From positions 1 to 21,512 of IMG/VR virus record IMGVR_UViG_3300042906_001457: a DNA stretch of 21,512 bases; one strand, given 5' to 3'. Below, piece by piece: positions 1 through 6,550 of the stretch (positions are counted from its first letter, which is position 1; each line of letters starts with the position of its first letter). The translations under genes were made by a program, and so were the position numbers. The notes below the pieces were generated by a model, which worked only from the letters and a program-made list of their open reading frames with translations, was not told where the DNA came from and ran no database searches. This stretch comes from a virus.

Positions 1-1767
1 CAAACAGCCACGAGGGTTTTAACCTCAGTTCCAGCGCAAGCAGCATTAGCAGGAGCAGGTGCCGCGGACGGAGAGGATGTTGTAGAAAATGCGTTTTTGT
101 CAGGGGCTATTGGAACGGGAGCATCGGCGGTTGGCACTGTCGCAGGGAGGGCGCTTGAGGGCACAGGCCGATCCGCTGATCGAATGAAACTAAGCGCGTA
201 TGGAATTGGGTACGCCGATCTTGCCAAGCAAATAAAGAAAATGGACGGCGCGACATTTGATGACGCCTCTCAGTTGCCGATTGTACAGACGCTAATGCGA
301 GCCGAGTCTCAAGGGCTCGTGAATGCTGGCGACGATTTAGTAAAAAACGCAAAAAACATAGCGGAGTATCAAAAAGGATTAGCAAAAAGCCTCTCGACCG
401 TCATTTCTGAGGCCGATGATGTGGTTCCATTAAGCAAGGAGTTTTCTTGGAATAACACCTTGAACTACATTGACAGTTTGCAAGGAACCGCAAGAGATCA
501 AGCAGAAAACGCAGCACTCAAGGAACTAGACGCAATCACTCGACAGATGAAAACCGGATCTCTGAGTGAGTTACAAAAGGCAAAAATCGGACTAAATTAT
601 AAGTACGACAAAAACCCCTATACCGAGGATGTCATAAAAGCCATCAGGTCCGATCTGCGAGAGGCTATCGAAACGCGGGTCGACGATGCGGTTGATCAAG
701 GAGCATTACCGAAACCGTTCGGCGGGGCCGTCAAACAACTAAACAGAGAGTTCGGTGATATGCAGGATCTGCGCGAAGCATTCATGCGACGCGCGCCGTC
801 CGACTTGCAGGGTAATCCTGTTGAAGATGTAATTGCAGGCATAAGGACATCCGGCGGATCTGGCTCACTGAATGTAGCGTCGGCCGCTTCTGGGAATCCG
901 ATATGGAGTTGGATCGGGGCCGGTCTTAACGCCGCGCGAGGACCAGAGGCGCTTAGCGAGGCCGCGGATGTTATACGCGATCCTGCGGTGGGCGCAACGC
1001 TTAGGAGTGTCGGTCGAGCTTTGCCCGAAGTAGTTACAGGGCGCAACGCAGCTCAAGCCTATGCAGGATTTGAGTCAGACAAGAGGAGCGAGCAAAATAG
1101 GCTAAATGAACGGGCTTTGCTGGCAGAAATAGAAAAGCTTGCCAGACGCTCTACCGATAGCGGTGAGGATTCAGCGCAACCGCAAGCACGTTCAAAAAAA
1201 ACCAACCCAATAAAAACAGGTTCGTCGTCCTCGGAGAATCAAGAACAGCTACCAAACAATCCCAAAGTTGATCCAGTGTCATATACCGAAAACGATAACC
1301 TGTTTAACGACCTTTTTGAAGGGGCAGATATGCGTGACGTGAAAACAGTGGAAGCAGAGATAGATCAAGATCCGTACCTGTCGGCACTCTACGAGACAGA
1401 AAGCGGCCGAAACCCCAACGCCAAAAACCCAAAATCAACGGCTTCGGGCGGGTTTCAGTTCATCAAGCGCACTGCGGCATCGCTCGGCCTCGAAGATCCT
1501 TTCGACTTGGATCAAAGCCTGACGGCGGTCAGAAGGCTCACCGACGAGCACAAAAAGCTGTTTGGTGACGATCCGGCGGTGCTGTACTCGGCTCACTATC
1601 TGGGATCTCCCCTCCTCCGCAAAGTGCAACGCGGCGCCGAGCTCACGGCAAAAGAACAGGAGATCGTTGATTCGCTCCTCGAGAAAGCGCTCCCTCGGTT
1701 CCTACGGATCTATAAGAGAGTCGCGGATCGTGACACCAACGAAGGCGGCGGGCAGGTGACGGCATGA
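1..1767 (+). CDS. Virion-associated lytic transglycosylase / DNA-ejection protein, C-terminal part (5' end outside window)
   Basis: The frame is open from base 1 with no stop, so at least 588 residues of a larger protein are visible and the true start lies to the left; the TTG at 97 is only the first possible start inside the window. The first ~60 visible residues are Ala/Gly-rich, as is common in long phage internal virion proteins, followed by charged helical stretches and a low-complexity Ser/Asn/Gln linker (about codons 385-425). The C-terminus (codons ~455-570) resembles an SLT lytic transglycosylase: ETESGRNPNAKNP with a candidate catalytic Glu at codon 467, then the GGFQFIKRTAASLGL segment that matches the usual GLMQLMPATA position. 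Such enzymes cut peptidoglycan glycan strands locally during DNA ejection. The stop overlaps the next start as ATGA. The ejection role is inferred from length, composition and position. Confidence 0.8.
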   Translation, partial: QTATRVLTSVPAQAALAGAGAADGEDVVENAFLSGAIGTGASAVGTVAGRALEGTGRSADRMKLSAYGIGYADLAKQIKKMDGATFDDASQLPIVQTLMRAESQGLVNAGDDLVKNAKNIAEYQKGLAKSLSTVISEADDVVPLSKEFSWNNTLNYIDSLQGTARDQAENAALKELDAITRQMKTGSLSELQKAKIGLNYKYDKNPYTEDVIKAIRSDLREAIETRVDDAVDQGALPKPFGGAVKQLNREFGDMQDLREAFMRRAPSDLQGNPVEDVIAGIRTSGGSGSLNVASAASGNPIWSWIGAGLNAARGPEALSEAADVIRDPAVGATLRSVGRALPEVVTGRNAAQAYAGFESDKRSEQNRLNERALLAEIEKLARRSTDSGEDSAQPQARSKKTNPIKTGSSSSENQEQLPNNPKVDPVSYTENDNLFNDLFEGADMRDVKTVEAEIDQDPYLSALYETESGRNPNAKNPKSTASGGFQFIKRTAASLGLEDPFDLDQSLTAVRRLTDEHKKLFGDDPAVLYSAHYLGSPLLRKVQRGAELTAKEQEIVDSLLEKALPRFLRIYKRVADRDTNEGGGQVTA

Positions 1768-2129
1768 CCGACCCGATTCGGCTTTACGAGATAAACGGCG
1801 AGGTTTGCAAATTACAATGCAGGGCCGTGTCTATTGCGGTAAGCAATAACGCAACGGTGATTGCGGCGACTACCGGGCGCATTATTCGAGTGATGGGCTT
1901 TGTAATACAAGGCGATGGCGGTGTTGCGAAAGTCACGTTTAAAGACGGAAGCGGAGGGGCAACTATTTTTGGCCCTATAGTCGTATCATCAAGCACGACA
2001 CCAGGGCAGCTTGCGATTGGTATCGTAAACTCTGGTTATTTCGAAACCAGTTCCGGGGTAGGACTTTTTGCAGATGTCGCAACAACAGCCGCAAACTTTA
2101 ACGTGTTCTATATTTCTTACCCGGTATGA
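1764..2129 (+). CDS. Small beta-rich phage virion protein (unknown function)
   Basis: 121 residues, rich in Gly, Thr, Val and Ile with short alternating hydrophobic stretches, which suggests an all-beta fold. It has no signal peptide or membrane segment. The pattern (IRVMGFVIQGDGGVAKVTFK, a central GPIVV segment, a late GYFETSSGVGLF) resembles small proteins often found near the tail or ejection genes of tailed phages, whose exact role is unsettled. The start is set by an ATGA overlap with the transglycosylase and by AGGTGA four bases before the ATG. It could be a capsid-decorating or tail-associated jelly-roll protein; the sequence alone does not decide. Confidence 0.7.
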   Translation: MTDPIRLYEINGEVCKLQCRAVSIAVSNNATVIAATTGRIIRVMGFVIQGDGGVAKVTFKDGSGGATIFGPIVVSSSTTPGQLAIGIVNSGYFETSSGVGLFADVATTAANFNVFYISYPV

Positions 2130-2455
2130 TGAACGAAAACGGCTACGACAAACATCAATGTCCATTTTGGGACGAGTGGCGGGAGCATAAACACCGTGCA
2201 CTAGAAACAGTGGGCCGCGTCGAGGCGATAGAGGCGACGCTTGTGCGCGTGGCCGAAAACCTCAACCACCTTTCAACGCTGCCGGCGATTCTCGACCGCT
2301 TGGTTGAATCAGCAACCGGGCGCGACCACGTGCCAACGCGCGTTGTGCTTCTCATGGTGGGGTGTCTCAGCTCGGTTATTCTTGGTCTTGTGTTCGTTGT
2401 CGTGTTCCTTCTTACCGGTGAGAACGCCGGGTGGATTAACTCACTACATAGGTGA
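2126..2455 (+). CDS. Small C-terminally anchored membrane protein, lysis-cassette candidate
   Basis: 109 residues. The N-terminal ~70 residues are soluble and charged, with a helix that could form a coiled coil (ALETVGRVEAIEATLVRVAENLNHL), and there is one strong hydrophobic segment at about residues 72-97 (VVLLMVGCLSSVILGLVFVV) followed by a short polar tail. The start ATG overlaps the previous stop (ATGATG, so either Met 1 or Met 2 could initiate). A holin candidate follows four bases downstream. A cytoplasmic helical domain with a C-terminal membrane anchor next to a holin fits an antiholin, a class III-like holin or another lysis accessory, but no family is recognised with certainty. Confidence 0.65.
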   Translation: MMNENGYDKHQCPFWDEWREHKHRALETVGRVEAIEATLVRVAENLNHLSTLPAILDRLVESATGRDHVPTRVVLLMVGCLSSVILGLVFVVVFLLTGENAGWINSLHR

Positions 2456-2459
2456 CTGT

Positions 2460-2672
2460 ATGAATACAAAACCGCTTATTGCATCAAAATCATTCTGGGG
2501 CGCGTTGATTGCACTCCTGCCGGCCGCATCTGACACCGTACAGCAGCTTTTAGGCTCGGGTTTCCTGCCGCCTCAGGTCACACCATGGCTGGCCGGTGCG
2601 GGCGCGTTGTTGGCGCTCCTGGGCCGTGTAACGGCGACCTCGCAGATCAGTGGGGTGTTGAGCTCAAAGTAA
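2460..2672 (+). CDS. Putative holin
   Basis: 70 residues, starting at ATG 2460, preceded by AGGTGA four bases upstream; this is shorter than the open frame, which runs back to 2241. Two hydrophobic segments are visible, about residues 11-24 (SFWGALIALLPAAS) and 40-56 (VTPWLAGAGALLALLG), separated by a short polar stretch, and the end is GRVTATSQISGVLSSK. Small proteins with a K-S-x-x-W-G start and a GR-x-TAT end are frequent in phage lysis cassettes, where they are annotated as holins that open the inner membrane at the time of lysis. No endolysin gene sits directly next to it; a nuclease gene follows with a one-base overlap (TAATG). Confidence 0.6.
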   Translation: MNTKPLIASKSFWGALIALLPAASDTVQQLLGSGFLPPQVTPWLAGAGALLALLGRVTATSQISGVLSSK

Positions 2673-2944
2673 TGCGCCGCGCCGCTCGAGTCGATGCAAA
2701 CCACAAAGAGATCGCCGACGGCCTCCGGGCTATCGGGCGGTCGGTGTTGTCGCTACATCGGCTCGGGCAGGATGCGCCGGATCTCCTCGTTGGGAACGGC
2801 GATCACAACATTCTAGTGGAAGTCAAAACCGCAAAAGGTAAACTCAGCGACGGGCAAAAAGCGTTTTTCGAGTGGTGGCGCGGTCCTCGGGCGGTTGTGC
2901 GCAGCCTCGAGGAGGCAATAGAAGCCACATCACCTAAGCATTGA
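2672..2944 (+). CDS. VRR-NUC-like PD-(D/E)XK nuclease (possible resolvase)
   Basis: 90 residues from ATG 2672, which overlaps the preceding stop by one base (TAATG); the frame is open further upstream but that overlap favours this start. The sequence has the VRR-NUC/Holliday-junction-resolvase-like signature: VDANHKEIADGLRAIGRSV, then APDLLVGNG with the metal-binding Asp, and ILVEVKTAKG with the E-x-K pair. Such small nucleases in tailed phages are thought to cut branched DNA before packaging or during recombination. The context between a holin and a tRNA at the end of the plus-strand block is typical of phage late regions. Its stop codon TGA forms the first three bases of the tRNA gene, so the two genes abut with no spacer. 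Confidence 0.8.
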   Translation: MRRAARVDANHKEIADGLRAIGRSVLSLHRLGQDAPDLLVGNGDHNILVEVKTAKGKLSDGQKAFFEWWRGPRAVVRSLEEAIEATSPKH

Positions 2945-3017
2945 TCGGTAGCTCAATCGGTAGAGCAGGACGCTGTTAACGTCAAGGTCGCAGGTTCGAG
3001 CCCTGCCCGATCAGCCA
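2942..3017 (+). tRNA. tRNA-Asn (anticodon GTT), CCA encoded
   Basis: A full cloverleaf can be drawn. The acceptor stem is TGATCGG (2942-2948) with CCGATCA (3007-3013). The D stem is GCTC/GAGC with loop AATCGGTA. The anticodon arm is 2968-2984 with loop CTGTTAA and anticodon GTT at 2975-2977; its outermost pair is a G/A mismatch. The variable loop is AGGTC, and the T arm is GCAGG-TTCGAGC-CCTGC. The discriminator is G3014 and CCA is encoded at 3015-3017. The tRNA overlaps the stop codon of the nuclease gene. It would supply Asn-AAC/AAT decoding; the N-rich linker of the replication protein in this window is one possible user, but that is speculation. Confidence 0.95.
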
Positions 3018-3038
3018 ATACACAAATCCGCGCAAAAT

Positions 3039-3068
3039 AAAATATACGTGTGAGCAGACATATATTTT
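3039..3068. terminator. AT-rich inverted repeat between converging operons (possible two-way terminator)
   Basis: AAAATATA (3039-3046) is complementary to TATATTTT (3061-3068), with two further pairs inside after a mismatch. The repeat lies in the 69-base gap between the plus-strand tRNA and the last gene of the minus-strand operon. T-rich runs follow the stem in both directions. The stem has no GC base, so termination strength is doubtful. Confidence 0.35.
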
Positions 3069-3086
3069 TAGACTATGGCGCGGGTG

Positions 3087-3263
3087 TTATTTTTTCTCCT
3101 TCGGCGGCTCGGGCAGCTCAATGGAACGCTCAGGTAATGGTTCCAAATAAGCTGCCCAGAGACTGTTTAATATTTCCTTTCCGCGCAAGCTAAGTCTTTT
3201 TTCGAGCTCCTCCAATAAATAAATTTCCTCCGGTGTAAGGCGATGGTAGGGGTCAAGGCTCAT
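3087..3263 (-). CDS. Small hypothetical protein, last gene of the leftward operon
   Basis: 58 residues, MSLDPYHRLTPEEIYLLEEL to PEPPKEKK. It begins at an ATGA overlap with the upstream gene and has AAGGAGG four bases before the ATG. The sequence is mostly helical and charged (TPEEIYLLEELEKRL), with a Pro/Glu/Lys tail. No family is recognised. Its C-terminal PPKEKK closely matches the C-terminal PPKEEK of the preceding gene, because that codon run carries a purine-rich ribosome-binding sequence; here no further gene follows it. A short open frame between good signals makes it a likely real gene of unknown role. Confidence 0.65.
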   Translation of the reverse strand: MSLDPYHRLTPEEIYLLEELEKRLSLRGKEILNSLWAAYLEPLPERSIELPEPPKEKK

Positions 3264-3547
3264 TTTTCCTCCTTCGGCGGGTTTGACGCTCTCAGTTGTT
3301 TAATTCCCTTTTCGAAGCCTTTCATAAAGCTCTCTAGTTTCGTCGCCTTCGCCTGTGAATCAATCATGCCGTCGAGATAGCCCTGTCGATAACTCATGTC
3401 GTGGTCGGCTCGGGCAATGCTGTAACCCGCAACAAAAGCCGAGCGAGCCACCAACTTCTCATTATCAAAAAGCGCGCATTGGCCTATGAACTGGTCTGCT
3501 AGTTCTTCGGGGCTTGGTGTTACTTGCGACTGATCTTCGTTATCCAT
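3260..3547 (-). CDS. Hypothetical small helical protein
   Basis: 95 residues starting MDNEDQSQVTPSPEELADQF. The ATG at 3547 is chosen because AGGAG lies eight bases upstream and the start overlaps the previous stop by eight bases, although the frame extends to 3592. The protein is charged and helical (ELADQFIGQCALFDNEKLVARSAFVAGYSIARAD), with no membrane segment or metal motif. It ends NPPKEEK, where the codons also form the ribosome-binding site of the next gene. No homology is recognised; it belongs to the cluster of small accessory proteins at the end of the leftward operon. Confidence 0.7.
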   Translation of the reverse strand: MDNEDQSQVTPSPEELADQFIGQCALFDNEKLVARSAFVAGYSIARADHDMSYRQGYLDGMIDSQAKATKLESFMKGFEKGIKQLRASNPPKEEK

Positions 3548-3725
3548 ATTTAAGCTCCTGACAGTACCGCCAAAAATCCTCCCACGACACAAGCCAATCG
3601 GCCGGATATTGATTGCTACCGCAGTCGTCGCACTTCTCCGGCGTCGTACCGTTGCCGCCGGCTTTTATGTTCTGCACGCAATCGCACTCCGGGCATTTCC
3701 AATGGTCGTATTGTTCCTCAGTCAT
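3540..3725 (-). CDS. Zinc-ribbon protein
   Basis: 61 residues. Two Cys pairs are plain to see: CPECDC (residues 11-16) and CDDC (residues 32-35), 17 residues apart, which fits a rubredoxin-like zinc ribbon. An aromatic tail follows (WLVSWEDFWRYCQEL). The start forms an ATGA overlap with the TIM-barrel gene, and the stop overlaps the next start by eight bases. Small zinc ribbons in phages often bind nucleic acid or act as adaptors, but no specific function is evident here. Confidence 0.75.
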   Translation of the reverse strand: MTEEQYDHWKCPECDCVQNIKAGGNGTTPEKCDDCGSNQYPADWLVSWEDFWRYCQELKYG

Positions 3726-4702
3726 CGAAACGATCCTCCTCTGAAAGCGGGATTAACAACCCCGAACTGGCGACCATCCACAACGAGCTTGGCCGTTGGC
3801 TTGCCGTGAATCCGCACGGCCTTTTCTGCGATCTTGTAACCGTACTCGCTCCAGTAGTACCGAAAACGCCCGTCATTGAACGGAAGCGCCGGCCCTGCCG
3901 TTGCCACGACCTGCCCGTTATCGGCGACCAGCTCAACGCGGCGAGCCTTTGGCGGCATAATGAGCACGGGTTTGTATGCTCGAGGTTCCGGCGGTGTTTC
4001 GTGCCGGTCGGCATGACTCTTCCACAGGAAGTTTCGCCTGTATTTCACCTCTCCCGCCGGGGTGCGAAGGTAAATGATCGAGTCGATAAGGTCCGAGGTC
4101 GGCCATGCTTTACGCTCGGAGCGCGGGGTAGTGTCGGTGGTATTCTTTCGACCGTTGAAAGCCGGGTGCCACCAGAAATATACCTGTGCCTTGGCATGGG
4201 CGGCCTTACTCTTCTCAACGTCACCATCAACACACGAAGCGCCGTCCCAGGAGTAGTTATACGCACCTTTCGGCGCGGCCTTGTCGCCGTGTATTTCGTT
4301 CTTGAACTTCCTGGAAAAACCGCCCTTCCAAGGGGTATTTACCGGGGTGCAGCTCGGCGCCTCGTTTGCGACTACCTCGAGGTACAGATCGGGGTTTGCA
4401 AGGTTGTGCTCACAGAACGGGGAAATCTCGATCTCAACGTGCGGGAACGCTCGCTTGAGGATCTCGTATTGACGCGCCAACCGTTGCACGGCTCGCGTGT
4501 CACCGGGGCCGAAGCTATGCGCATCACTCCACAACAAGTGTACCCGAAATAGAGGGCAGCGCCCGGTTTCGAGCAAGCGCCGCACCGAGGGCAGCGCATC
4601 GCCGAACGTGTTAGCAAAACAGCCAGCCGCCCAGCCAGCGGGGTGTTCCTTAATTGCGAGGTCTGCAAACTTTGGTAATCCTAGATAGTCGAGTCCGTGC
4701 AT
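3722..4702 (-). CDS. TIM-barrel glycoside-hydrolase-like protein, possible cell-wall or polysaccharide enzyme
   Basis: 326 residues from ATG 4702; GGAG lies seven bases upstream, whereas the TTG at 4708 has poorer spacing. The sequence alternates hydrophobic strands ending in polar residues, as in TIM-barrel hydrolases: FRVHLLWSDAHSF (about 53-65), VEIEISPFCEHNL with a Glu after the strand (about 90-102), APSCTPVNTPW, NEIHGDK, and AYNYSWDGASCVDGD. The last ~85 residues look like a separate beta domain (VELVADNGQVVATAGPALPF, GYKIAEKAVRI, PAFRGGSFR). No signal peptide is present. I do not recognise the exact family; a glycosidase or endolysin-like role is an inference from fold pattern and from the lack of a clear endolysin elsewhere. 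It is followed by an ATGA overlap with the zinc ribbon gene. Confidence 0.55.
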   Translation of the reverse strand: MHGLDYLGLPKFADLAIKEHPAGWAAGCFANTFGDALPSVRRLLETGRCPLFRVHLLWSDAHSFGPGDTRAVQRLARQYEILKRAFPHVEIEISPFCEHNLANPDLYLEVVANEAPSCTPVNTPWKGGFSRKFKNEIHGDKAAPKGAYNYSWDGASCVDGDVEKSKAAHAKAQVYFWWHPAFNGRKNTTDTTPRSERKAWPTSDLIDSIIYLRTPAGEVKYRRNFLWKSHADRHETPPEPRAYKPVLIMPPKARRVELVADNGQVVATAGPALPFNDGRFRYYWSEYGYKIAEKAVRIHGKPTAKLVVDGRQFGVVNPAFRGGSFR

Positions 4703-4714
4703 GATCAATCTCCT

Positions 4715-5269
4715 TTATTCACATGAAAAAATTTCAGTTTGACGCGCGATCCCTTTCGGGAACTCAAGCCGGTTATCCGTAAAACTTCGCTCTCTAAAAA
4801 CCACGTGGTTCGTTGGTTGCACCGTAAGGCGGCCGTCGGTCGTTTGGATGAAACAAAACTCTTTCGCTTGTTCGGGGTACGCAGAAAACCCGTCACCTAC
4901 CGGAGCCGCGGTAAACAAGTAGGTTCCGGCCACGTGCTTACCGTTTGCAAGCGCGACGCACTCAAGCCCCTGAAGGTATCGATACTCGAGCACCGTAAAG
5001 CCCTCACCGTAGCAATCCCAGGTTTGCGCATCCTCCGGGGTCCAAGGGGTAAGCGGCCGCTCCTCAAACGCAATCGCATGGGATGGCACGTTGCGGTAAA
5101 TTGCGCCGCACTCGAGCATCACAGTGCAGCCCCACAGCCGCCCCGGATACGACACCAAGCCAAACCAGACGCACGGAACAAAGCGCGGTTTTTGCGCCGC
5201 CTTGAACACAAACTTGCTATCAACGAAGCAGTAGAGGTGCCGCGGTAGCTCTCCAACAAGCGTATACAT
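4715..5269 (-). CDS. Conserved-looking phage protein of unknown function
   Basis: 184 residues, MYTLVGELPRHLYCFVDSKF onward. It is rich in Trp, Tyr, Phe and Cys and in short beta-like stretches: WFGLVSYPGRLWGCTVMLEC, AIYRNVPSHAIAF, DAQTWDCYGEGFTVLEY, TYLFTAAPVGDGFSAYPEQA, QPTNHVVFRERSFTDN. This regularity suggests a compact globular beta protein under strong selection. There is no signal peptide or membrane segment. A G-rich stretch (AAGGGGGG) lies just before the ATG, nine bases separate it from the upstream stop, and twelve bases separate it from the TIM-barrel gene start. I have the impression of similar proteins in other tailed phages but can assign no function. Confidence 0.75.
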   Translation of the reverse strand: MYTLVGELPRHLYCFVDSKFVFKAAQKPRFVPCVWFGLVSYPGRLWGCTVMLECGAIYRNVPSHAIAFEERPLTPWTPEDAQTWDCYGEGFTVLEYRYLQGLECVALANGKHVAGTYLFTAAPVGDGFSAYPEQAKEFCFIQTTDGRLTVQPTNHVVFRERSFTDNRLEFPKGIARQTEIFSCE

Positions 5270-5278
5270 ACGCCCCCC

Positions 5279-5533
5279 TTACGGCCAATCAGCATAAGCA
5301 ACGAGCCCGTTTTTCGAGCTCCTGTCGAGCACCTCAATAGACTTGATCCGCGGTATCTCCATCACCCGATCAACGATAGCTCGAGCGGAAAGCCCCTCTA
5401 CGTCCATGAGTAGATCGAGCAGGTCATCATTCGATCCGCTTGACTGATCAAACTCCGGCCCCTCTTGCCGCCACACGCGGATCTCCCATTGCACGGTATG
5501 AAACTTAGTAATTGACTCAACGAGCAGCGCCAT
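5279..5533 (-). CDS. Hypothetical protein
   Basis: 84 residues, MALLVESITKFHTVQWEIRV to GLVAYADWP. It shows one N-terminal beta-like stretch, an acidic middle (SSGSNDDLLDLLMDVEGLSA) and a C-terminal alpha/beta part (IVDRVMEIPRIKSIEVLDR), so it may be a small ferredoxin-like alpha/beta fold. The start lies inside the 3' end of the metzincin gene (17-base overlap), so translation is probably coupled. GGAG sits in the upstream coding region before the ATG. No family is recognised. Confidence 0.7.
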   Translation of the reverse strand: MALLVESITKFHTVQWEIRVWRQEGPEFDQSSGSNDDLLDLLMDVEGLSARAIVDRVMEIPRIKSIEVLDRSSKNGLVAYADWP

Positions 5534-6266
5534 TGCGGATCTCCTTTTTTTTACAAGTTTTTAGTTTTTCAACGGCCGATTTAGGCCACGGAAGCCAAGA
5601 TTTTGACGCGTCTACCGACGCAAGCGGGGCCGGGTGCATAATGCTAACCGGGAGCGTTTCGTCGTGATCAAGGCCGAGCGAGTGCCCTATTTCGTGCGCC
5701 ATTGCGACAACGGAATGACGATAACGCGCCGCACCTTCAGCGTTGGTAATCATCGCAGAGGTCATTGAGACTCTGCCGCTTCCGTCCCAGTAACACCGAA
5801 ATTGATACGCCTGCCCGACAATGTAGCGAGCGCCTTGATACTCTACGGGAGGGATAAGCGCATGATGCACCACCCGTGCACCTTTGCGACGACGCCCTAC
5901 GAAATAATCTTCGTCCCACCACCAGTGCGCATCATCGACGCCGTAGCCTCCAAGTCGTGTCGGGCGTTTCCTGGGGTTTGGTAAGCACTCAAACCATCTC
6001 AAGCGCAAACTAACACCGAGGGCCGCGTAAAGCGCTTGTACATCTCGAAACATGCGCCGCCCCTCTTCGCACGTCACCGAGTGTGGTCCCGTCGCAACAA
6101 CGAGCGAAACCGGCACGGTTTGAGCCGACGCAACCACCGGCGCCAACCCAAAAAGGAGGGGGAAGGCAAGGCGTTTGCAAAACCCGCATTTATAGCGCAG
6201 CATCATGCGTAGCAGTCGTTTCACGCGGCGCAAAAACCTTTGACCTCGCCTTTCCCCCATAATCAT
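5517..6266 (-). CDS. Secreted metzincin-type zinc metalloprotease (matrixin-like)
   Basis: 249 residues from ATG 6266, which overlaps the upstream stop as ATGA and has AAGGAGG four bases before it; the ATG at 6260 is an alternative. The active site HEIGHSLGLDHD (residues 191-202) is a full metzincin motif HExxHxxGxxH: His191, His195 and His201 bind zinc and Glu192 is the base. The Met-turn SIMHP (Met210) follows at the expected short distance, as in the M10 matrixin group. Residues ~27-48 (CGFCKRLAFPLLFGLAPVVA then SA) form a signal peptide with probable cleavage after ASA, preceded by an unusually long basic n-region. The enzyme should be exported to the periplasm or outside. The substrate is unknown; host envelope proteins or proteins released by lysis are possibilities. 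A Zn protease in a phage middle operon is uncommon. Confidence 0.85.
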   Translation of the reverse strand: MIMGERRGQRFLRRVKRLLRMMLRYKCGFCKRLAFPLLFGLAPVVASAQTVPVSLVVATGPHSVTCEEGRRMFRDVQALYAALGVSLRLRWFECLPNPRKRPTRLGGYGVDDAHWWWDEDYFVGRRRKGARVVHHALIPPVEYQGARYIVGQAYQFRCYWDGSGRVSMTSAMITNAEGAARYRHSVVAMAHEIGHSLGLDHDETLPVSIMHPAPLASVDASKSWLPWPKSAVEKLKTCKKKEIRNGAAR

Positions 6267-6550
6267 TTTTCCTCCTTGGTCATTGCTTCCTCGAGCGCGC
6301 ATCGAACGGATCGCCGTTGAGCTACCCAGGTTTCGAACGTGTCGTGCTTGTACCAGAGGAAAGTTGTTTGACGCGCCGCCTCAAAAGCGTCTTTTCGGAT
6401 CACCTCAAGCTCGTGAGGCGTGACGAAATAGCCCTCTTCGATCCGGTCGTCTTTGTGGTACGGCATGAGGTTTTCGCCCGCCGTGTTCACGCGGTACGGG
6501 ATGCGGGCGCCGTCTTCTCGTAGGTAGGTGTGTAACCAAACTTTACGCAT
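6263..6550 (-). CDS. Hypothetical protein
   Basis: 95 residues, MRKVWLHTYLREDGARIPYR to ALEEAMTKEEK. The ATG at 6550 is preferred to the longer frame (to 6568) because GAGGAG precedes it and it overlaps the MarR gene stop by eight bases. It has a beta-like N-terminus, then FVTPHELEVIRKDAFEAARQ and a helical C-terminus. Its last codons (KEEK) form the ribosome-binding site of the metzincin gene, so it is translationally coupled to the protease. No family is recognised. Confidence 0.7.
   Translation of the reverse strand: MRKVWLHTYLREDGARIPYRVNTAGENLMPYHKDDRIEEGYFVTPHELEVIRKDAFEAARQTTFLWYKHDTFETWVAQRRSVRCALEEAMTKEEK

Noticed and set aside
3806-4552. Plus-strand open frame of 248 codons
   Set aside because: It lies wholly opposite the TIM-barrel gene, has no ribosome-binding site and a biased, unstructured composition. 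The minus-strand gene fits the operon overlaps.
4739-5248. Plus-strand open frame of 169 codons
   Set aside because: It is antisense to the 184-residue gene, very Arg-rich as shadow frames often are, and does not fit the direction of the neighbours.
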